Origin: Paraspadella gotoi
Taxonomy: Eukaryota > Chaetognatha
NCBI GenBank assembly: GCA_051294375.1
Contig: CM119270.1
Coordinates: 12,620,497-12,684,496 of the forward strand
Direction: 5' to 3'
Length of the DNA: 64,000 nucleotides
Shown: positions 60,067 to 64,000 of the stretch, piece by piece
How the letters are laid out: the number at the start of each line of letters is the position of its first letter
How positions within the stretch are numbered: position 1 is the stretch's first letter
The notes under the pieces: model-generated
Databases searched by the model: none
Seen by the model: only the letters and a program-made list of their open reading frames with translations
What the model was told of the DNA's origin: nothing
Translations under genes and position numbers: made by a program

Positions 60067-61045
60067 TACATACCAAACAAATTTAAACATCATGGCGGGA
60101 TAAGTGTGAAGTTTTTAGATGATAACTATATGATTCAAATTCTTAATTAAAAATTTGGGAACTTCCTGATCTTAGAATCTCTAGTTTTTTTATTAATCCT
60201 GATTATGAAAGAGATAAGCAAAGCTACTGGTTATTTTTGATCGTGCCACAGTGTACGTTGTAAATCACGAGCTCGCTCGTGATTATTCTCGTTGATCCTA
60301 ATAATTCTAATAATTTAGTAGAAATTGTTGTTTGGGAAAATCCAAACTGGAAATGACAAAAACTATATTTTTCTCCAATTTTTTTATAGGTCAGTTCTGT
60401 TTTTATTCTTCCTTTTTCGGTATTTGGTTCTGAATTTCTTCTGGTTAAATTCGAACTTATTAAACAAAAAATGGACACCAAATAAAAAAAAGAACCGAAA
60501 AATTCATCTGTCAGTCTAAAGAAAGAACCGCTCTTGACGTCAATCGTCGGTCTACAGGCGAAGAAGGTTAAAGCGACACCCGTTGAGTAACTGCCGAGAC
60601 GTTACTCGTAAATTTACAGCTAAAACCGTTTAGGATGAAACCCGTCAAACCCCAGGGAAGGCTGTAGAATACAACAAGCTCACCTAGCTTTAACCCTAAA
60701 GACAAAGAAGAGAGAGANNNNNNNNNNGATGATCGAATCGGCTCTCGTTCACTCAAGTCTTCTTTTCTTTCGCTTTTAAAATGTAAAGAAAGGTTGGAGA
60801 TAGGAGATAAAGAGAAGTGGGAAGGAAAGGACAGGGAAATAAAAAGGTAGGCTCGTAGATTCCTTTTTTTTTTATATTGCGGTTATTACGTGGATCACGT
60901 GACTTGGTTGCTCGGTCACGTGTCGAGTTCATCGTAAGTATGTCGTCGTGTGTAGGCAAATAGGGGGGCCCCAGGAAGGTGATTGGGGAGCCAGATAACA
61001 GCGATCATATCTCATAAGAGGAAAGGAGAGAGGAGAGAGAGAGAG

Positions 61046-61127
<82 letters not shown>

Positions 61128-61256
61128 GCGCTTAAACTTCCCACAAAAAGTTATCTTTAAAATTTTCATTGAGAGAATGGTTTGAATGAAATTTACGAAA
61201 GACCTGATTCTTGCGCAATAACAAGTCATAACTTGTTAATTTTTAACACGTTGCAG
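60067..61256. other. No firm gene; (GA)n tract
   Basis: Contains a 10-N gap (60718-60727) and an interrupted (GA)n tract at 61022-61126. A minus-strand acceptor at 60669-60662 opens SLPWGLTGFILNG, but no partner exon was found. Confidence 0.35.
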
Positions 61257-61372
61257 GAAATAGAGCCCACATATCCGTGAATCGATTGAGCGCTGAGAAC
61301 GACGATCTAACAATTCGGTTTGGTTCAAAACCCGAACTCCATGTGACTTTAACCGTGAATTTGTCGATGTTG
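61257..61372 (+). CDS. Orphan exon candidate
   Basis: Acceptor ACACGTTGCAG, then open in phase 1: NRAHISVNRLSAENDDLTIR and FGSKPELHVTLTVNLSML to a GTTTTA donor. Residue pattern is beta-like and balanced, better than chance frames nearby, but no partner exon or family is evident. Confidence 0.3.
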
Positions 61373-62289
61373 GTTTTATATAATTTTGACCCTCAGCGTT
61401 GATTCGTAATTGCATGTTTTTTGTTGTTTCTTCTCTTCTTACTTTTTTTCTTAGAAAATACGGCAACCAGGCGTCTTTACTTTTCAGCCAGTGAAAAATG
61501 ATTGTTTGGGTTGCTTGGTTAAAAAGTGCCGTTTTTTATTTGATTTTCTTTTCCTTCTTTTTTATGTAGTATGTACTCTTTTAATAATGCTGTATTTCTA
61601 ATAAAATTGTTGGGGTAAATATCATTTCAGTTTTAAAGGCAAACGATATTTCTCTATACTTCGCCGCGTCTTTGTATTATTATTGTTAGTGTTATGTTAT
61701 TACTTAGGTCTCAAGTCGACTACCGATTTTTCAAGATCTCCCATTAATTTCCCCATTTCCCGCTTTAAAAGCTTATTTATTTCTTTCGAGTCTGTCCCTT
61801 CCTTTAAAACTGCTTCTTATTTCTCATTTTCAGTCTTGCCTCAACCCTCAACATTTTTTTTTATATTTCAGATTGTTTAGTCTCGATATTTTTTGAACAT
61901 TTTTATTTCTTTTTGTTATTTATTTACTTTTTATATGCCTCAGGATAAAGACGTCGATAATATTAACGATAATCATTTAGTGCGTCTTATTATTCATATA
62001 TAGATATTATTATAATTAGTATTATCAAACATATCATGTCGTACGGCGCGGGAGGCTACGACGGAAGTGACGCTTATTGTGAACCTTTTAATCTCCTTCA
62101 CAAATCAGGAAGATAACTCTTTTTTTTTTCTTCCCGGAAAAGACAAAAAAAGATTTGAAAAATTCAGATGGAGAAGAGAGAGAGAGAGTAGAGAGGAGAG
62201 AGAGAAGAGAGAGAGAGAAGAGAGTCGAGAGAGAGGATTGGAGAGAGAGAGAGAGATGGATATAATCATTTATTATGTCATATATACTA
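61373..62289. other. No gene seen
   Basis: AT-rich, with a (GA)n tract at 62170-62260. No coding or transposon termini were recognised. Confidence 0.4.
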
Positions 62290-62299
62290 TCTAGTTTGC

Positions 62300-62701
62300 C
62301 AAAGATTTTCAAACTGTTGAATAGTATGAGGACTGCTAAGGCCTGTGAAGTAAATTGTCTTTAACGAGAACGCTTCCAGGGAGAGTTTACAAACTGCCGA
62401 GGATCTAAGACCGAAAGAAGGCAAGGTCGCTGAAGATGCTGAGTTTGCAGAATCAGACCAACGAGACATCATTCTATATCAAGTTTTCGTGAATGAAAAT
62501 TGTGTCGATCTCCAAAGATTTCTCGCTTTTGTCGTCCTGTTGATAGAATTGAAAAAAAAAATTAATAGTTTATGAAAAATCGGTTCGTATATTGGCAAGA
62601 TGTTCGATCGACCTGTATGATATCATTCTCCAGTTTTGACCGTGTATTTTAATGGCCGTCAAGATCCAATCTGAAGAGATGATGGTCCCGCCCCAAACAT
62701 G
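62300..62701 (-). pseudogene. Trypsin-like (S1 family) serine protease fragment, broken
   Basis: Exon 62701-62613 follows a GAAACAG acceptor and reads HVWGGTIISSDWILTAIKIH, closely matching the trypsin W-GG-I-S-W-LTA block. The expected AAHC with catalytic His is replaced by AIK. The next segment (acceptor CAACAG at 62537) reads EKSLEIDTIFIHEN, a stop, then NDVSLV, recalling the NDIALL catalytic-Asp block. After another shift it gives CKLSLEAFSLKTIYFTGLSS, recalling the VTGWG region. A stop, at least one frameshift and a lost His indicate a pseudogene, or sequencing errors in an inactive homologue. Upstream exons are not identified. Confidence 0.5.
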
Positions 62702-64000
62702 CTGTTTCAAATGAATCAATCAACCAATCAATCAATTAATGATACAATATCCTGCCCAAAGAGATGACGCTCTCAGTGCAATTTAGAGATAAAAGTATCG
62801 AGATTTCTTAGTATCTGGGCGTGCCCAGTTATAAACGTTATCACTTTTTGGTTTCATCGTGCGTTCGTCATCGTCGTCGTCTTCGTCATCGTCATCGTCG
62901 TAAATGTCGGACGAATGACATTTGTCGGCGTCGGATCGATCATAAAAATTAGGGAAAAAAATACTTTTTTATAAGATCGATTAAAAATTAATACCGACTC
63001 GGACTTTGAAGATAGACCAAGTATTTAAATAAACAATTGTATTTAACTATTTAACTAAGTTAATTTGTTTAACCTAATATAGTTTTTGATATTATTTGTT
63101 TTTTTTTACTAGTTGTTTCAAATAATTGACTTCGTAAGGCCAACGCTTAAAATTTTCCTTGTCGAAGCTCAGAGTTTGAAATTTCGAAGGTGAAATATTG
63201 AAGTCGTAAATATTCACCTGAGAAGCGTCAAAGACTAAATGATTAGTGAAGTTTTTATGAAGTATTATCATTACGACAACGAATGCTATGACATCTTGAG
63301 CTCATGGCGAAATATTGCTATCATTTCATGGTGACTAAAAAGTTGAACAATCCGTTGTTGTACCTCTTTGGGTAGAAAGTACAAAATCATTTATTAAGGC
63401 AACAGCCGGGTTGCCTGTGACGCCCATTGGGATGGGGNNNNNNNNNNNNNNNNNNNNNNNNNNNNNNNNNNNNNNNNNNNNNNNNNNNNNNNNNNNNNNN
63501 NNNNNNNNNNNNNNNNNNNNNNNNNNNNNNNNNNNNNNNNNNNNNNNNNNNNNNNNNNNNNNNNNNNNNNNNNNNNNNNNNNNNNNNNNNNNNNNNNNNN
63601 NNNNNNNNNNNNNNNNNNNNNNNNNNNACTGACGCATCCAGACATTGGCGCTTTAACCCTAGGACGGTCTCGCTTTGCGAACACGAGATATTACGCGGGC
63701 CATATCCTCGCAGTTTAAACTGTTAAACTTCGCGCAGTTTCGGGGAAGAGAACTATAAGTTCACCGCAACTACGCCCTGCGGCGGCCTTCGCCGGGGATA
63801 TCATCCCGGAAAATCCCCGCCCAAATTCATGACGGGGACGAGAAATGGCCTACTCTCTCTCTCTCCCTCTCTCTCTCTCTCTATCTATCTCTCTATCTCT
63901 CTCTCTGTTTTTTTGGGCTTCAAGGTATCAATAGCGATAACAATGAGGGTCATAGATTTGAATTTTTCTTTGCTTTCTTTTAATATATTTTTAAATACTA
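62702..64000. other. Unassigned; includes 190-N gap and acidic ORF
   Basis: The minus strand at 62935-62770 is open and Asp-rich (SDADKCHSSDIYDDDDDEDD), encoded by a GAC/GAT microsatellite. The 190-N gap is at 63438-63627. A GC-richer segment (63640-63830) and a CT tract (63851-63905) end the window. No feature is firmly supported. Confidence 0.35.

Overview
The window is nuclear DNA of a eukaryote, most likely an invertebrate animal. I cannot name the species. Evidence: GT-AG introns, short phase-compatible exons, metazoan-type domains (PH, BTB, trypsin-like), many long (GA)n/(CT)n microsatellites, and Penelope-like, mariner-, hAT- and Mutator-type repeats. Most open frames are low-complexity artefacts; coding was inferred from splice sites plus reading-phase continuity, by eye.

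Layout. 1-4816 (minus): ten exons of a coiled-coil protein with an N-terminal Met-Gly-Cys. 4817-9466: promoter-like and low-complexity spacer, with a degenerate copy of one exon and an RFX/X-box-like site at 8180. 9467-32625 (plus): an 18-exon gene with two PH domains, interrupted at 13.2-26.1 kb by a 2.5-copy block of about 5 kb, delimited by 25-N gaps and carrying two of its exons in each copy. 33.6-43.8 kb: a second duplicated block, partly inverted, also bounded by 25-N gaps, holding a probable first coding exon (36358 and 43169) on either side of a 1.5-kb G-rich minisatellite. 44-53 kb: mostly gene-poor, with a decayed retroelement-like stretch. 53.2-58.7 kb: nested transposons. 58.7-59.4 kb (minus): a two-exon BTB-like gene. 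59.5-64 kb: a mariner-type MITE, a lone exon candidate and a broken trypsin-like gene.

The most interesting system is a family of foldback elements, each flanked by a 10-13 bp target-site duplication, at 18111-18827 (repeated at 23127-23843), 53329-55373 and 57248-58482. They have long inverted arms with hammerhead-ribozyme-like cores and a one-sided tail containing CAACGAAA. The two larger ones carry remnants of a Penelope-like reverse transcriptase/GIY-YIG endonuclease on the minus strand. The smallest has no coding capacity, and the first copy of the 5-kb block is its exact empty site. A recurring caution is that both duplicated blocks break reading frames in different places in each copy and adjoin 25-N gaps, which suggests uncollapsed haplotypes or noisy contig ends rather than biology.
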